Of a stretch of 37,452 bases of DNA, positions 15,462 through 24,376 are shown piece by piece; position 1 is the stretch's first letter, and every line of letters starts with the position of its first letter. Below the pieces are notes generated by a model that saw nothing but the letters and a program-made list of their open reading frames with translations, had not been told where the DNA came from and made no database searches. This stretch comes from Methanosaeta sp. PtaB.Bin018 (GTDB taxonomy: Archaea > Halobacteriota > Methanosarcinia > Methanotrichales > Methanotrichaceae). The stretch lies in assembly GCA_002067755.1 (NCBI GenBank), contig MVQH01000058.1, positions 1-37,452 on the forward strand, given 5' to 3'. A program made the translations under genes and the position numbers.

Positions 15462-16718
15462 TCAAGTTCCCATCTGCCAGCTATGCAGGTACTTATCCTG
15501 CTCCGCTGTGAGCTTCTCAATTCGCAAACCCATTGCAGCCAGCTTCAGCTCAGCTACGCGGCGGTCGATCTCCACTGGCACTGAATAGACTGCCTTATCC
15601 AGGCTCCGCCCGTGCTCCACGATGTAGCGCACCGCCAGAGCCTGATTGGCAAATGACATATCCATGACCTCCGGAGGATGGCCGTATGCTGCGGCCAGAT
15701 TGATCAGCCGGCCCTCGGCCAGCAGATAGATCCTGCGGCCGTCTTTGAGTTTGTACTCTGTGACGTTGTCTTGCACTTCAGTCTTCAATGCGGCCATGCT
15801 CTCAAGCGCGGGAATGTCGATCTCCACGTTGAAGTGGCCGCTGTTGGCGAGGATGGCCTGGTCTTTCATCAGCTCGAAGTGCTCACCCCGAATAACATTT
15901 ATGTCGCCAGTGAGGGTCACAAATAGATCTCCAAGGGGTGCTGCCTCCAGCATGGGCATGACTCTGTAGCCATCCATGGCAGCTTCCAGGGCCTTGCGAG
16001 GCTCAATCTCAACCACAATCACATTTGCGCCCAGCCCTTTTGCGCGCATGGCAAAGCCACGGCCACACCAGCCATAGCCTCCCACGACAACTGTCTTGCC
16101 GGCGAAGAGGAAGTTGGTGGCCTGCATGATTCCATGCAAAGTGGACTGGCCTGTGCCGTAGCGATTGTCGAACATCATCTTGGTCTCTGCATCGTTCACG
16201 GCTATGACGGGGTAGCGCAGAGCGCCATCCTCTGCCATTGCCCGCAGCCGCACGACCCCTGTGGTGGTCTCCTCACAGCCGCCGAACATCTGACTGGCAA
16301 GCTCTGGGTACTCCTTGTGAATTATGGCAATGGTGTCGGCTCCGTCGTCCAAACTAACATTGGGCTTCAGCTCCAGCGCCTTCTTGATGCAATCGTAGTA
16401 CTCCTGCTCGTTCTCGCCCCTGAATGCGTAGACGTGCAGGCCGCGCGCGGCCAGGGCAGCAGCTACTTCATCCTGTGTGGATAGTGGATTGGAGCCCGTG
16501 ACTGCTACCTTCGCCCCGCCCGCGACAAGGGTGGTGATCAGGTTGGCCGTCTCCACTGTTACGTGCAGGCAGGCCACGATCCTCGCGCCCTTGAGAGGCT
16601 GGGCCATCTCAAACTCCTGCTTGATGCTCTCCAGGACGGGCATGTGCCTCCGCGCCCATTCGATGCGCTTCTCGCCATCTTTGGCAAGAGACATATCCTT
16701 GACCACGCTTGGCTGCAA
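15462..16718 (-). CDS. ahcY: S-adenosylhomocysteine (or S-inosylhomocysteine) hydrolase
   Basis: The 418-residue protein matches the family over its length: [32 protein letters not shown], the substrate and catalytic region [22 protein letters not shown]-binding [11 protein letters not shown] preceded by GKT, and HFNVEIDI. It splits SAH to homocysteine and adenosine, relieving methyltransferase inhibition. In some methanogens the true substrate is S-inosylhomocysteine after deamination of SAH, and the sequence cannot separate the two here. The start is uncertain: TTG at 16718 with GGTGAT upstream, or ATG at 16694 near a different TATA placement. It heads an operon with the APH-like kinase and TrmG10. 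Confidence 0.92.
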   Translation of the reverse strand: MQPSVVKDMSLAKDGEKRIEWARRHMPVLESIKQEFEMAQPLKGARIVACLHVTVETANLITTLVAGGAKVAVTGSNPLSTQDEVAAALAARGLHVYAFRGENEQEYYDCIKKALELKPNVSLDDGADTIAIIHKEYPELASQMFGGCEETTTGVVRLRAMAEDGALRYPVIAVNDAETKMMFDNRYGTGQSTLHGIMQATNFLFAGKTVVVGGYGWCGRGFAMRAKGLGANVIVVEIEPRKALEAAMDGYRVMPMLEAAPLGDLFVTLTGDINVIRGEHFELMKDQAILANSGHFNVEIDIPALESMAALKTEVQDNVTEYKLKDGRRIYLLAEGRLINLAAAYGHPPEVMDMSFANQALAVRYIVEHGRSLDKAVYSVPVEIDRRVAELKLAAMGLRIEKLTAEQDKYLHSWQMGT

Positions 16719-17058
16719 GACCTATCACCTTAAATTTTATTAGTCAAATCACGAGAGGAGACCATTTACAGGTACTTAAACCCAACCCTGTCATCCTCGA
16801 CGGCAACTTTTAAAGGCCCTCAAAATATTCGTAACTGATGGAAAGAAGATAGAGGAGGTGAAGCCAGGTCATCCACAAAAATCCAGTAGGCTATCCGCCC
16901 AGAATATCATGTCCTTGTCATGTCCACAATCCTTGACGATATCTTCGACTTCAGCAGCGGCCAGGATCAATCGGATGACATCACCATGATCGTATTGAAG
17001 GCGGAGTAGACCACAAAGCCAAAATACATCCTGGTCGTTTGCGCATATCGAAAGGCGA
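16719..17058. other. Divergent intergenic region with a possible gene remnant
   Basis: About 340 nt lie between the divergent SAH hydrolase and hydantoinase genes. TTAAATTTTAT (16730-16740) and GGTACTTAAACC (16771-16782) are candidate promoter cores for the hydrolase; CTTTTAAAGG (16807-16816) could serve the plus strand, but it is about 240 nt from the hydantoinase ATG. On the minus strand 16869-17000 encodes a protein-like stretch (LILAAAEVEDIVKDCGHDKD, then MIFWADSLLDFCG) without a clear start, perhaps the end of a decayed small gene. Confidence 0.35.
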
Positions 17059-18735
17059 ATGAAAATGCTTGTAGGAATTGATGTTGGCGGAACCACCACT
17101 GATGCCGTCTTGGTGGAAGGCAATAGCGTGGTCAAGGCCGCTTACGTGCCAACAGATCACGATGATCTGCTGAAGTGTCTGCTGGGGGCTCTGGACGAGC
17201 TGGTCAAGGACGTAGATACCCGAAAGATCGAGCGGGTGGTTTTGAGCACGACCCTGATTACTAATATGATCGCAGAAGGCAAGACAGATCCCGTGGCCCT
17301 GGTGCTCATCCCAGGCCCCGGAACGAACCCCAAGGACTATAACCTGGGCGAGGCCTGCATCCTGGATGGCGCCATCGACTACCGTGGCCGTGAGATCGAC
17401 CGCCTCAAGGAATCCCAGATCAAAGAGGCAGCCTCCAAGATCTCAGCCCAGGGGCTGGCCCGCATAGCCGTGGTTGGCAAGTTCTGTCAGCGAAACCATG
17501 CTCACGAGCAGAAGGTCGGAGAGATCATGAGAGCCGCCCTGCCTGGAGCAAAGATCGAGCTGGGACACAGGGTCTCAGGCCATCTCAACTTCCCGAGGCG
17601 TGCAGCCACAACCCTTCTCACAGTGGCCACAAAGGACAAGTACAGGGAGTTTGCTCAGGCGATGGCTGACGCGCTGCGACAGCGCAAGATCTCAGCTCCT
17701 GTTTACATCCTGAAGGCGGACGGCGGAACGCTTCCGCTGGACTCTTCAGTGCAAATGCCTGTGGAGACTATCTTCTCAGGACCTGCCGCCAGCATCATGG
17801 GCGTCCTGGCGCTGACTCCTGCTGGCCAGACCTCGGTGATAGTGGACATCGGCGGCACGACCACAGATCTGGCATTGATACTTTCAGGCAAGCCTCTGCT
17901 CTCTTCAAAAGGGGCAAAGGTGGAATCACTTCTGACACATGTGAGAGCCTTCGCCGTCAAGTCGGTGGCCATCGGAGGCGACAGCGCAGTGGATGTTTCA
18001 GATGAGCGCATGACCGTCGGGCCCCAGAGAAAAGGGCCTGCATTTTGCATGGGCGGTCCCTGTGCCACGCCCACGGATGCGATGCGCGTCTTGGGGCTGA
18101 CAAGCGTCGGCGATGCTGCCAGGGCCGAGAAGGCCATGCAGGAGGTTGCAAATAAACTCAATTGCTCGCCCAAAGAAGCAGCCCAAAAGATCGTCGATGC
18201 GGTGGTGGACAAGATCGTTGCAGAGGTGGGCGAGATGTTCCGAGCATGGGAGCAGGAGCCTGCTTATCGCATTTGGGAGATCATGAAGAAGGAGAGGCTT
18301 GAAGCCCAGAACGTTGTGGGCGTTGGAGGAGGCGCACCCCCGTTGGTGCCACTTGTGGCTTCGCGCCTGGGCGCTAGCGCGATTGTGCCTGATTTTGCAC
18401 GCGTGGCCAATGCCATCGGAGCTGCAGTCGCTCGGCCCACAATTACTCTGAACCTGCACATCGACACCGAGAGGGGTGAGTACATTGTGGCAGAGGATGG
18501 GCTCACCGGCAAAGTCGGGGACAGAAAGATGACGCCGGAGCAGGCAGAGAAGCTGGCAAGAAAGCTTCTGGATGAGCGGGCCGAGCGTCTTGGGATCGGC
18601 GAGTATTCAGGAGAGGCAGAGGTGACTTACAGCGAGGTGTTCAATATGATACGCGGCTGGTCAACTGTGGGGAGGCTTCTTGACATAAGAATGGAGATTC
18701 CAGCTGGCTTGCTGGCATCTTGGAGGGGGTGCTAA
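17059..18735 (+). CDS. Hydantoinase/oxoprolinase (HyuA-like) family ATPase
   Basis: The 558-residue protein opens with MLVGIDVGGTTTDAVLVEG, the actin-like ATPase phosphate-1 loop of HyuA/5-oxoprolinase proteins, followed by VVLSTTLITNMIAEG. A second phosphate loop, VIVDIGGTTTDLALI, lies near residue 260. NVVGVGGGAPPLVPLVASRL is the adenosine motif. The family couples ATP hydrolysis to opening hydantoin or oxoproline-type rings; archaeal versions such as this one stand without a separate HyuB and their substrate is unknown. AAGGCG precedes the ATG. It is the first gene of a run of four with gaps of 5, 6 and 27 nt. Confidence 0.88.
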   Translation: MKMLVGIDVGGTTTDAVLVEGNSVVKAAYVPTDHDDLLKCLLGALDELVKDVDTRKIERVVLSTTLITNMIAEGKTDPVALVLIPGPGTNPKDYNLGEACILDGAIDYRGREIDRLKESQIKEAASKISAQGLARIAVVGKFCQRNHAHEQKVGEIMRAALPGAKIELGHRVSGHLNFPRRAATTLLTVATKDKYREFAQAMADALRQRKISAPVYILKADGGTLPLDSSVQMPVETIFSGPAASIMGVLALTPAGQTSVIVDIGGTTTDLALILSGKPLLSSKGAKVESLLTHVRAFAVKSVAIGGDSAVDVSDERMTVGPQRKGPAFCMGGPCATPTDAMRVLGLTSVGDAARAEKAMQEVANKLNCSPKEAAQKIVDAVVDKIVAEVGEMFRAWEQEPAYRIWEIMKKERLEAQNVVGVGGGAPPLVPLVASRLGASAIVPDFARVANAIGAAVARPTITLNLHIDTERGEYIVAEDGLTGKVGDRKMTPEQAEKLARKLLDERAERLGIGEYSGEAEVTYSEVFNMIRGWSTVGRLLDIRMEIPAGLLASWRGC

Positions 18736-18740
18736 GAAGA

Positions 18741-20105
18741 ATGTCATCCAAAGGCAAGAGCGGAAAGACTGGGCTGATATTCTTCCCGGCATTCGACTGG
18801 GCCATCTCACCCACACACCCTGAACGAGAGGAGCGGCTGCTCTACACCAGGGACCAAATATTCGAGGAGGGCCTGATGGACCTTCCCCAGATAGATGAAT
18901 ACAAACCCCGTCTGGCAGAGATGTTGGACATTGCCCGCGTTCACTTCTGCGTTCCGGATGTCGAGTCGCAGATCACAGAAGCGCACCTGATTGCAGCTGG
19001 CAGCACTCTTACGCTGGCGGATGCCCTGGAGAGTGGAGAGATCAGAAATGGTTTTGCGCTGGTACGGCCGCCCGGCCACCACAGCATGCGGGTGGTGCAC
19101 GGAAATCGTGGCTTTTGCAACATCAACAACATGGCCATACTGGTAGAGTACATGAGATCGAAATACGGGCACAAGAGGATAGCCGTCATCGATACAGATG
19201 TCCACCACGGCGACGGAACCCAGGAGATCTTCTGGCACGACCCGGATGTGCTCTGCATATCTTTCCACCAGGACGGACACACCCTGTACCCCGGAACCGG
19301 CTTTGTCAACGAGATGGGCGGGCCGCAGGCATTGGCCAGAACGTTGAACATCCCCCTGCCCCCGGGAACCACTGACGAAGGCATCCATTACGTCCTGGAC
19401 AGGCTCATCTTGCCGGTTCTTGATGAGTTCAAGCCAGATCTGATCTTGAACTCCGCGGGTCAGGACAATCACTACACAGACCCACTTGCCAATATGCGTT
19501 TCTCTGCGAACGGCTACGCCAGGCTGAATGAGAAGCTCGCACCTGATATCTGCGTCCTGGAGGGGGGCTATGCAGTCGAGACTGCCCTGCCCTATGTGAA
19601 CACAGGCATAATCCAGGCCATGGCGGGACTTGACTACTCCCACCTCAAGGAGCCTGACTTTGTGCCTGGCAGATTCGTCCAGTCTGAGCAGATGAGCAGG
19701 GAGATCGAGGCCACTGTGGCCCAGGTTCAAAGGCTCTGGGACGATAGAGATGAACTTGTCAAGGATGCCCTGGAAGGCCTTGGCGACTTTTACCGCAGGA
19801 AGAAACGCATCTTCTATGATACCGACATGATCAATGAGAGCCAGGAGGAGACAGTTCGTCTCTGCCCGAACTGCTCTGGCTACATGACCATCTCCACTCA
19901 GGCGCAGCGAGGCTACGGCATCCTGAACAGTGCTTTTTGCGTATCCATTCCCCGCAAAGCGTGCGCCTCGTGTCGTGAGGACGCCAAGGAGGAGTATGAG
20001 GAGCACATCGACGACTGCAGGATCGGATATGTCTGCATGCAGGACAAGGACAGGGACACATTCAAGTTCCACAACAACATGACGCACACGCAGAAGAGTT
20101 ATTGA
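18741..20105 (+). CDS. Histone deacetylase family hydrolase with a C-terminal CxxC/CxxC tail
   Basis: Residues 1-320 are an arginase-fold deacetylase: the His pair RPPGHHS (H113, H114), zinc ligands D153 and H155 in DTDVHHGDG, D242 in SAGQDNHYTDP, and EGGYAV near the catalytic Tyr region. Such enzymes remove acetyl groups from lysines, polyamines or small molecules. About 130 residues follow the catalytic domain, with LCPNCSG and ACASC, likely a zinc-ribbon. Standard AcuC/HDAC proteins lack this tail. The ATG at 18741 follows GGAGGGGGTG and lies five nt past the hydantoinase stop; an in-frame TTG at 18720 would overlap that gene. Substrate unknown; tight linkage to hydantoinase suggests amide chemistry on a shared small molecule. 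Confidence 0.88.
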   Translation: MSSKGKSGKTGLIFFPAFDWAISPTHPEREERLLYTRDQIFEEGLMDLPQIDEYKPRLAEMLDIARVHFCVPDVESQITEAHLIAAGSTLTLADALESGEIRNGFALVRPPGHHSMRVVHGNRGFCNINNMAILVEYMRSKYGHKRIAVIDTDVHHGDGTQEIFWHDPDVLCISFHQDGHTLYPGTGFVNEMGGPQALARTLNIPLPPGTTDEGIHYVLDRLILPVLDEFKPDLILNSAGQDNHYTDPLANMRFSANGYARLNEKLAPDICVLEGGYAVETALPYVNTGIIQAMAGLDYSHLKEPDFVPGRFVQSEQMSREIEATVAQVQRLWDDRDELVKDALEGLGDFYRRKKRIFYDTDMINESQEETVRLCPNCSGYMTISTQAQRGYGILNSAFCVSIPRKACASCREDAKEEYEEHIDDCRIGYVCMQDKDRDTFKFHNNMTHTQKSY

Positions 20106-20111
20106 GCCAAA

Positions 20112-21308
20112 ATGACGGAGATCCGGGACCCTGTACACGGCTATGTGAAGCTGGAAGGTTTGATGCAAGAGCTGGCAAACACGCCACAGATGCAGCGATT
20201 GCGCTGGATCAGGCAGCTAGGCCTCGCCTGCCTTGTCTATCCGGGTGCCAACCACACCAGGTTTGAACACAGCCTCGGTGCGTACCACCTGGCCATGCTG
20301 CTTTCTGAGCATCTCGGCCTGGATGATGAGGAGAGGCTAAAAGTTTGCGCTGCGGCCCTGCTGCATGATGTCGGCCACGGGCCGCTCTCTCATGCCACAG
20401 AGTCTGCACTTGCGCCTTACCTGCGAAAGGAGCACGAGAGCATCATAGATATCCTGAAGAGCGGAGAGCTTTTGGATGTCCTGGAGAGCCACGGCCTGTG
20501 CCCTTCTGATATTCAGTCGTACATCCGCGGATCCGGCCTGGGGCAGATTGTGAGCGGCGAAATCGATGTAGATCGGATGGATTACCTTATTCGAGACGCA
20601 CATTACACGGGCGTGGCCTACGGTGTGATCGATCGTTTGCGGCTCTTGCAGAAGATGAGGCTTTACAAGGGCCAACTAATGGTGGAGGCGGGCGGCGTTC
20701 AGGCCGCAACATCCCTCCTAATCTCCAGGCTGCTGATGCATCCATCGGTTTATTATCATCATGTCTGCCGCATCTCTGAGTGCATGCTCTCAGCAGGCAT
20801 TCGTCAGATGATCGAAGATGGAGCGAGCGCAGCCTCGATCAAAGCCATGGACGACATTCAGCTCTTCACTGCTATGGATCACGCGGGCGGCTATGCAGCC
20901 GAGATGGCAGATCGCATCAGGCGGAGGAGGCTATTTAAGAGGACCATTTACGTCGGCCTGGAGTGTTTGGACCCATCGCTCATAAGGACAAGCGAGCGGA
21001 TAGTGGCCCAGGAGTTGGCAGCAGATGCAGGAGTCGATCCGAGCTATATTTTGGTTGACAATCCGCCCCTGCCAGATAACGCAATGGGCAACTTTCCTGC
21101 GCTCGTAGGAACGCAAGTGCAGCATCTGAGGGATGTCTCGCCCCTCGTCAGCATTCTGGAAAGGGCGCACAAGGCTACCTGGCGCTTTGGGATCTATGCC
21201 CCGTCAGAGCTGAGAGAGAGGGTAGCGCAAGCTGCAAAGCGATTTCTGAACCTCAAGAAGAGCACAGTGCAGCACACATTTTCCGACATCGATAACAGTT
21301 ACCTTTAA
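20112..21308 (+). CDS. HD-domain phosphohydrolase (SAMHD1/dGTPase-like)
   Basis: The 398-residue protein begins with IRDPVHGYVKL, the signature opening of SAMHD1-like HD proteins, then QMQRLRWIRQLG, HTRFEHSLGAYHLA (first His ligand), LLHDVGHGPLSHATE (HD pair) and IDVDRMDYLIRDAHYTG (last Asp). These residues bind the catalytic metal of a phosphohydrolase acting on dNTPs or other phosphorylated compounds. Spacing is six nt from the deacetylase gene, indicating co-transcription. Substrate cannot be decided from sequence. Confidence 0.9.
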   Translation: MTEIRDPVHGYVKLEGLMQELANTPQMQRLRWIRQLGLACLVYPGANHTRFEHSLGAYHLAMLLSEHLGLDDEERLKVCAAALLHDVGHGPLSHATESALAPYLRKEHESIIDILKSGELLDVLESHGLCPSDIQSYIRGSGLGQIVSGEIDVDRMDYLIRDAHYTGVAYGVIDRLRLLQKMRLYKGQLMVEAGGVQAATSLLISRLLMHPSVYYHHVCRISECMLSAGIRQMIEDGASAASIKAMDDIQLFTAMDHAGGYAAEMADRIRRRRLFKRTIYVGLECLDPSLIRTSERIVAQELAADAGVDPSYILVDNPPLPDNAMGNFPALVGTQVQHLRDVSPLVSILERAHKATWRFGIYAPSELRERVAQAAKRFLNLKKSTVQHTFSDIDNSYL

Positions 21309-21335
21309 GATTCAAAAGAGCGCAATTGGACCAGA

Positions 21336-21782
21336 ATGGCATTCCCCAGAGACAGAAAGGCGATGGACAAGAACCTGCTGGTAAAAACCATCCAGACGAT
21401 GAACCAGCATCTTCCTAGCAAGCGCTTGAGGCTGACAGACCTTTTGGAGATGGATAAGCCCGGCATCAGAGGCAAGGACAACACCTTTTTCGTAATGGAC
21501 AGAGCCGAGCTTGAGCTCATCTCCCAGTCTGCCCCAAGGTTCATGTGGAACCGACTGAGATTGCCCATGCTCATCGAGATGTCGCCGGACCTCGGCAGTG
21601 GTGCGGCCCGAGTGCAGGGCGAGGTGGAAGGTGAAGTGGTATGCAAGATCCTGGGCAAGGAGCGGCCATGGGGAAAGCAGACGATCATCTACCTGCCTGA
21701 AGTGAGAGAGCTGCGTCGAAGGCTTCCCACCACTACGCAGTATGCCTTTGTGGCTAACCTCAGGAACGATCTCGAAGACTGA
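21336..21782 (+). CDS. UPF0216 (DUF61) family protein
   Basis: This 148-residue protein has the conserved features of the archaeal UPF0216 family: NQHLPSKRLRLTDLLE, TFFVMDRAELELIS and a C-terminal IIYLPEVRELRRRLPTTTQY. The family is widespread in archaea without an assigned function. The ATG at 21336 gives the full frame; a Met nine codons later (21363), preceded by AAAGGCG, gives a length closer to other members and may be the true start. It ends the hydantoinase-deacetylase-HD gene run. Confidence 0.85.
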   Translation: MAFPRDRKAMDKNLLVKTIQTMNQHLPSKRLRLTDLLEMDKPGIRGKDNTFFVMDRAELELISQSAPRFMWNRLRLPMLIEMSPDLGSGAARVQGEVEGEVVCKILGKERPWGKQTIIYLPEVRELRRRLPTTTQYAFVANLRNDLED

Positions 21783-21793
21783 TATATTTTAAA
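21782..21793 (+). promoter_or_regulatory. Putative TATA box of the 34-residue repeat protein gene
   Basis: ATATATTTTAAA lies about 40 nt before the ATG at 21830; initiation about 25 nt downstream would leave a short leader holding the GGAGG ribosome-binding site. Confidence 0.45.
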
Positions 21794-21829
21794 TTCTTTG
21801 AGGCGCTAATAGGGATATTGGAGGAGATA

Positions 21830-22381
21830 ATGCCTGAAGACAGACTGGATGAGGGCGCGCGCCTGTTTGCCGTAAAGATAAATTTGGGGTCTTACAAAGA
21901 AGCTGCAAAGATCAAATCAGATTATGGCCTTCCCAATGATATTGTCAGGAATGCTGTCATGCAAGCTTACGCGGCTGTCATGAAGAGGGGGGACTACTCC
22001 CTTGCAGCAGATCTGGCCAAGCAGTACGACCTTCCAGAGGATCTCAGGATCGAGGCCGCCTTGAGATCATTCCACAGAAAAATAGATAGCGAATTCTTCC
22101 GTGCGGCTGCAGAATACGCCAAGGAATTCGGTCTGCCAGAGGATCTGGTGAGAGACGCAGCCATCCAGGCATTCAACAAGAGCATGAGCTTTGGCCTTGT
22201 TAAAAACGCAGCTGAGATAGCAGAAGATTTTGAGCTGCCAGAAGAGATGAAGAGAGACGCTGCAATCAAGTCCTTTGAGCAGCATATGGAGGCAGGACTC
22301 TACCGGAAGGCTTTGAAGATCGCCCAGAAGTACAAGCTTCCAGATGAGATGGTCCAGGCAGCTGAGAACAAAATAACTTGA
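21830..22381 (+). CDS. Five-unit 34-residue helical repeat protein (LPED repeats)
   Basis: After a 13-residue head, the remaining 170 residues divide exactly into five 34-residue units. Each reads roughly x-x-x-x-x-x-G/E-x-Y/F-x-x-A-A-x-x-A-x-x-Y/F-x-L-P-E-D-L/M-x-x-x-A-A-x-x-S/A-F, for example [19 protein letters not shown] in unit 3. The length equals a TPR unit, and two helices separated by an LPED-type turn suggest a TPR- or PPR-like solenoid that binds protein or RNA, but the consensus is not the standard TPR. GGAGG five nt before the ATG at 21830 sets the start. It lies nine nt before thiD. Function unknown. Confidence 0.82.
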   Translation: MPEDRLDEGARLFAVKINLGSYKEAAKIKSDYGLPNDIVRNAVMQAYAAVMKRGDYSLAADLAKQYDLPEDLRIEAALRSFHRKIDSEFFRAAAEYAKEFGLPEDLVRDAAIQAFNKSMSFGLVKNAAEIAEDFELPEEMKRDAAIKSFEQHMEAGLYRKALKIAQKYKLPDEMVQAAENKIT

Positions 22382-22390
22382 ATGGAGATC

Positions 22391-23236
22391 ATGCCTGAAG
22401 TGGTGCTTACCATCGGAGGCTCAGACTCTGGCGGAGGAGCAGGGATACAGGCGGACATCAAGACCTTTTCTGTCCTGGGATTGCATGGAACCTCGGCCAT
22501 CACTGCCATAACTGCGCAAAATACCCTTGGAGTGCAAGATGTCTTCGGCCTTGCTCCAGAGGTCGTCGAAGCTCAGCTCAAGTCGATCACCGATGATTTT
22601 TGCGTCGCATTTGCCAAGACAGGGATGCTTTATTCTGCAAAGACGGTAATAGTAGTTGCAAAGCATCTCCTCGAGAACGACATACCATTCGTCCTGGATC
22701 CCGTGATCGAGGCTGAAGCAGGCGGCAGGCTGCTTCGGCCTGAGGCTGTCTTGGCGCTCAAAGAACACCTCATTCCCCTGGCGAGTGTGGTGACACCAAA
22801 TATATTCGAGGCCGGGGCATTGACGGGCATTCATGTTAGCGATATTGATAGCGCAGATGCGGCTGCAAGAGAGATCCTGGAGCTGGGGGCCGAGGCGGTC
22901 ATAGTCAAGGGCGGACACATGGACTGCACCGATCTGCTGCGCATGGCCGGGGAGGTGTTTCGCCTTCCTGGAAAAAGGATGGCTGGTGGCAACCACGGCG
23001 TAGGATGCACCTATTCAGCTGCTTTGACATCTTTTCTCGCAAAAGGCTGTTCATTGCCTGAGGCTGCCATAAAAGCCAAGAAAGCTGCAGCATTGGCCGT
23101 TTCACACAGCATGAACGTGGGGAAGGGCGTGGGGCCTGTGAACCAGGCAGCGCTCCTGCGAGATGACACATACGCGATCTTGGAGGCTTGTGCCCGGCGC
23201 AAAGTCGTCCAGTGCCTTGGGGACGGGAAGATATAA
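22391..23236 (+). CDS. thiD: Hydroxymethylpyrimidine / phosphomethylpyrimidine kinase
   Basis: The 281-residue protein is a ribokinase-fold kinase of thiamin synthesis that phosphorylates HMP and then HMP-P. It shows [20 protein letters not shown] at the N-terminus, [33 protein letters not shown] and the anion-hole end [20 protein letters not shown] with the catalytic Asp replaced by Gly-Cys context (GVGCTYS, where most have GTGCTLS). Archaeal ThiD is often fused to ThiN; here the chain ends after the kinase domain. The ATG at 22391 follows GGAGATC; an ATG at 22382 is also possible. It is probably co-transcribed with the repeat protein. Confidence 0.92.
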   Translation: MPEVVLTIGGSDSGGGAGIQADIKTFSVLGLHGTSAITAITAQNTLGVQDVFGLAPEVVEAQLKSITDDFCVAFAKTGMLYSAKTVIVVAKHLLENDIPFVLDPVIEAEAGGRLLRPEAVLALKEHLIPLASVVTPNIFEAGALTGIHVSDIDSADAAAREILELGAEAVIVKGGHMDCTDLLRMAGEVFRLPGKRMAGGNHGVGCTYSAALTSFLAKGCSLPEAAIKAKKAAALAVSHSMNVGKGVGPVNQAALLRDDTYAILEACARRKVVQCLGDGKI

Positions 23237-23238
23237 AT
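23231..23238 (+). promoter_or_regulatory. TATA box of the S17e-dapA-dapB operon
   Basis: ATATAAAT at the end of thiD, 52-59 nt before the S17e ATG at 23290, matches the archaeal consensus and would give a leader of about 30 nt. Confidence 0.5.
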
Positions 23239-23289
23239 TGGTTGCAAGAATGACTCACGAAGGATAGCTCTAGCTGGAGTGTTGATTTA

Positions 23290-23508
23290 ATGGGAAGCGT
23301 AAAACCCAGTTACATCAAAAATTTTGCCATGGACCTGTTGAAGAACTATGAAAGCTCCTTTAGCCATGACTTTGAGCAGAACAAGCTGAAGGTATCAGAG
23401 TACACTGACATCAAGAACAAAACAATTCGCAACCGCGTGGCTGGCTACATAACTCGCGTGTTGAGACAAAGAAGTACCCGCAGAGGAGAGGTCGAGGTAG
23501 ATGTTTAA
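23290..23508 (+). CDS. rps17e: 30S ribosomal protein S17e
   Basis: The 72-residue product is full length for the archaeal protein: MGSVKPSYIKNFAMDLLKNY, then DFEQNKLKVSEYTDIKNKTI and RNRVAGYITRVL. It belongs to the small subunit and is shared by archaea and eukaryotes. Its last eight nt overlap the start of dapA, so a ribosomal protein gene leads a lysine-biosynthesis operon. Confidence 0.95.
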   Translation: MGSVKPSYIKNFAMDLLKNYESSFSHDFEQNKLKVSEYTDIKNKTIRNRVAGYITRVLRQRSTRRGEVEVDV

Positions 23509-24376
23509 GGGCGTGTTTCCTGCCATAATCACGCCATTTAAAGAAGACTTTAGCCTTGACGAGGAGGGTTTGAGGAGCAATATAGAACACCTGCAGAGGT
23601 CGGGCATCGCAGGCATAGTTCCCTGCGGCACAACTGGCGAGTCAGCTACCCTTACATTTGAGGAGCATAAAAGGGTAGTTGAGATCGCTGTGGACTGCTC
23701 CAAGGTGCCTGTCATTGCAGGTACAGGCTCGAATAATACCAGTGAGGCATTGGAGCTGACGCGTCACGCGGCCGATGCAGGCGCACACGCGGCCCTTCTG
23801 ATCACGCCTTATTACAATAAACCCAATGACCGCGGCATGTTCGAGCACTTCAAGACGATAGCCGAGAAGTGCAACATACCCATAATACTGTATAACGTTC
23901 CCAAGAGAACTGGGATTGACCTCAAGCCGGAACTCGTCGCGAAGCTGTCAAGGATACCGAATATAGTGGCCATAAAAGAGGCCAGCGGAAGCCTCACTCA
24001 GGTCTCTCAAATCATTGAGCAGACGAGGGGATGCGATTTTACAGTCCTATCTGGAGACGATGACCTGACGCTGCCCATCATGTCTCTGGGCGCATCTGGC
24101 GTGGTCTCTGTGGTAGCCAACGTCGCTCCCAGAAAGACTGCGGCCATGGTTGATGCGGTCTCAAGCGGCGACCTGCAGACGGCAAGAGCGCTGCATTACG
24201 AGCTCTTGCCGCTGGTGAGGGCCATGTTCCTTGAGACGAACCCCATACCCGTAAAGACCGCCTACAAACTCATGGGGCTCGCAGCCGGGCCTTTGCGGTT
24301 GCCTCTTGCATCCATGGCGCCTGAGAAAGAGACGATTCTGAAGGATATTTTGGGAAGGCTCGGCGAGAGGGCATGA
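23501..24376 (+). CDS. dapA: 4-hydroxy-tetrahydrodipicolinate synthase
   Basis: This TIM-barrel lyase condenses pyruvate and aspartate semialdehyde in lysine synthesis. Seen are GVFPAIITPFKEDFSLDEEG, GIVPCGTTGESATL, the Tyr in LYNVPKRTGIDL and the Schiff-base Lys in IVAIKEASGSL. Length (291) is standard. The ATG lies inside the end of the S17e gene with GAGGT upstream, and the stop overlaps the dapB start (ATGA), so the three are translationally linked. Confidence 0.96.
   Translation: MFKGVFPAIITPFKEDFSLDEEGLRSNIEHLQRSGIAGIVPCGTTGESATLTFEEHKRVVEIAVDCSKVPVIAGTGSNNTSEALELTRHAADAGAHAALLITPYYNKPNDRGMFEHFKTIAEKCNIPIILYNVPKRTGIDLKPELVAKLSRIPNIVAIKEASGSLTQVSQIIEQTRGCDFTVLSGDDDLTLPIMSLGASGVVSVVANVAPRKTAAMVDAVSSGDLQTARALHYELLPLVRAMFLETNPIPVKTAYKLMGLAAGPLRLPLASMAPEKETILKDILGRLGERA

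Noticed and set aside
17703-18212. 169-codon antisense frame within the hydantoinase gene
   Set aside because: It is a shadow of a conserved gene with intact ATPase motifs.
18807-20168. 453-codon frame antisense to the deacetylase gene
   Set aside because: It mirrors a clearly conserved HDAC-family gene in the opposite strand; its length follows from the G/C-rich codon pattern of that gene.
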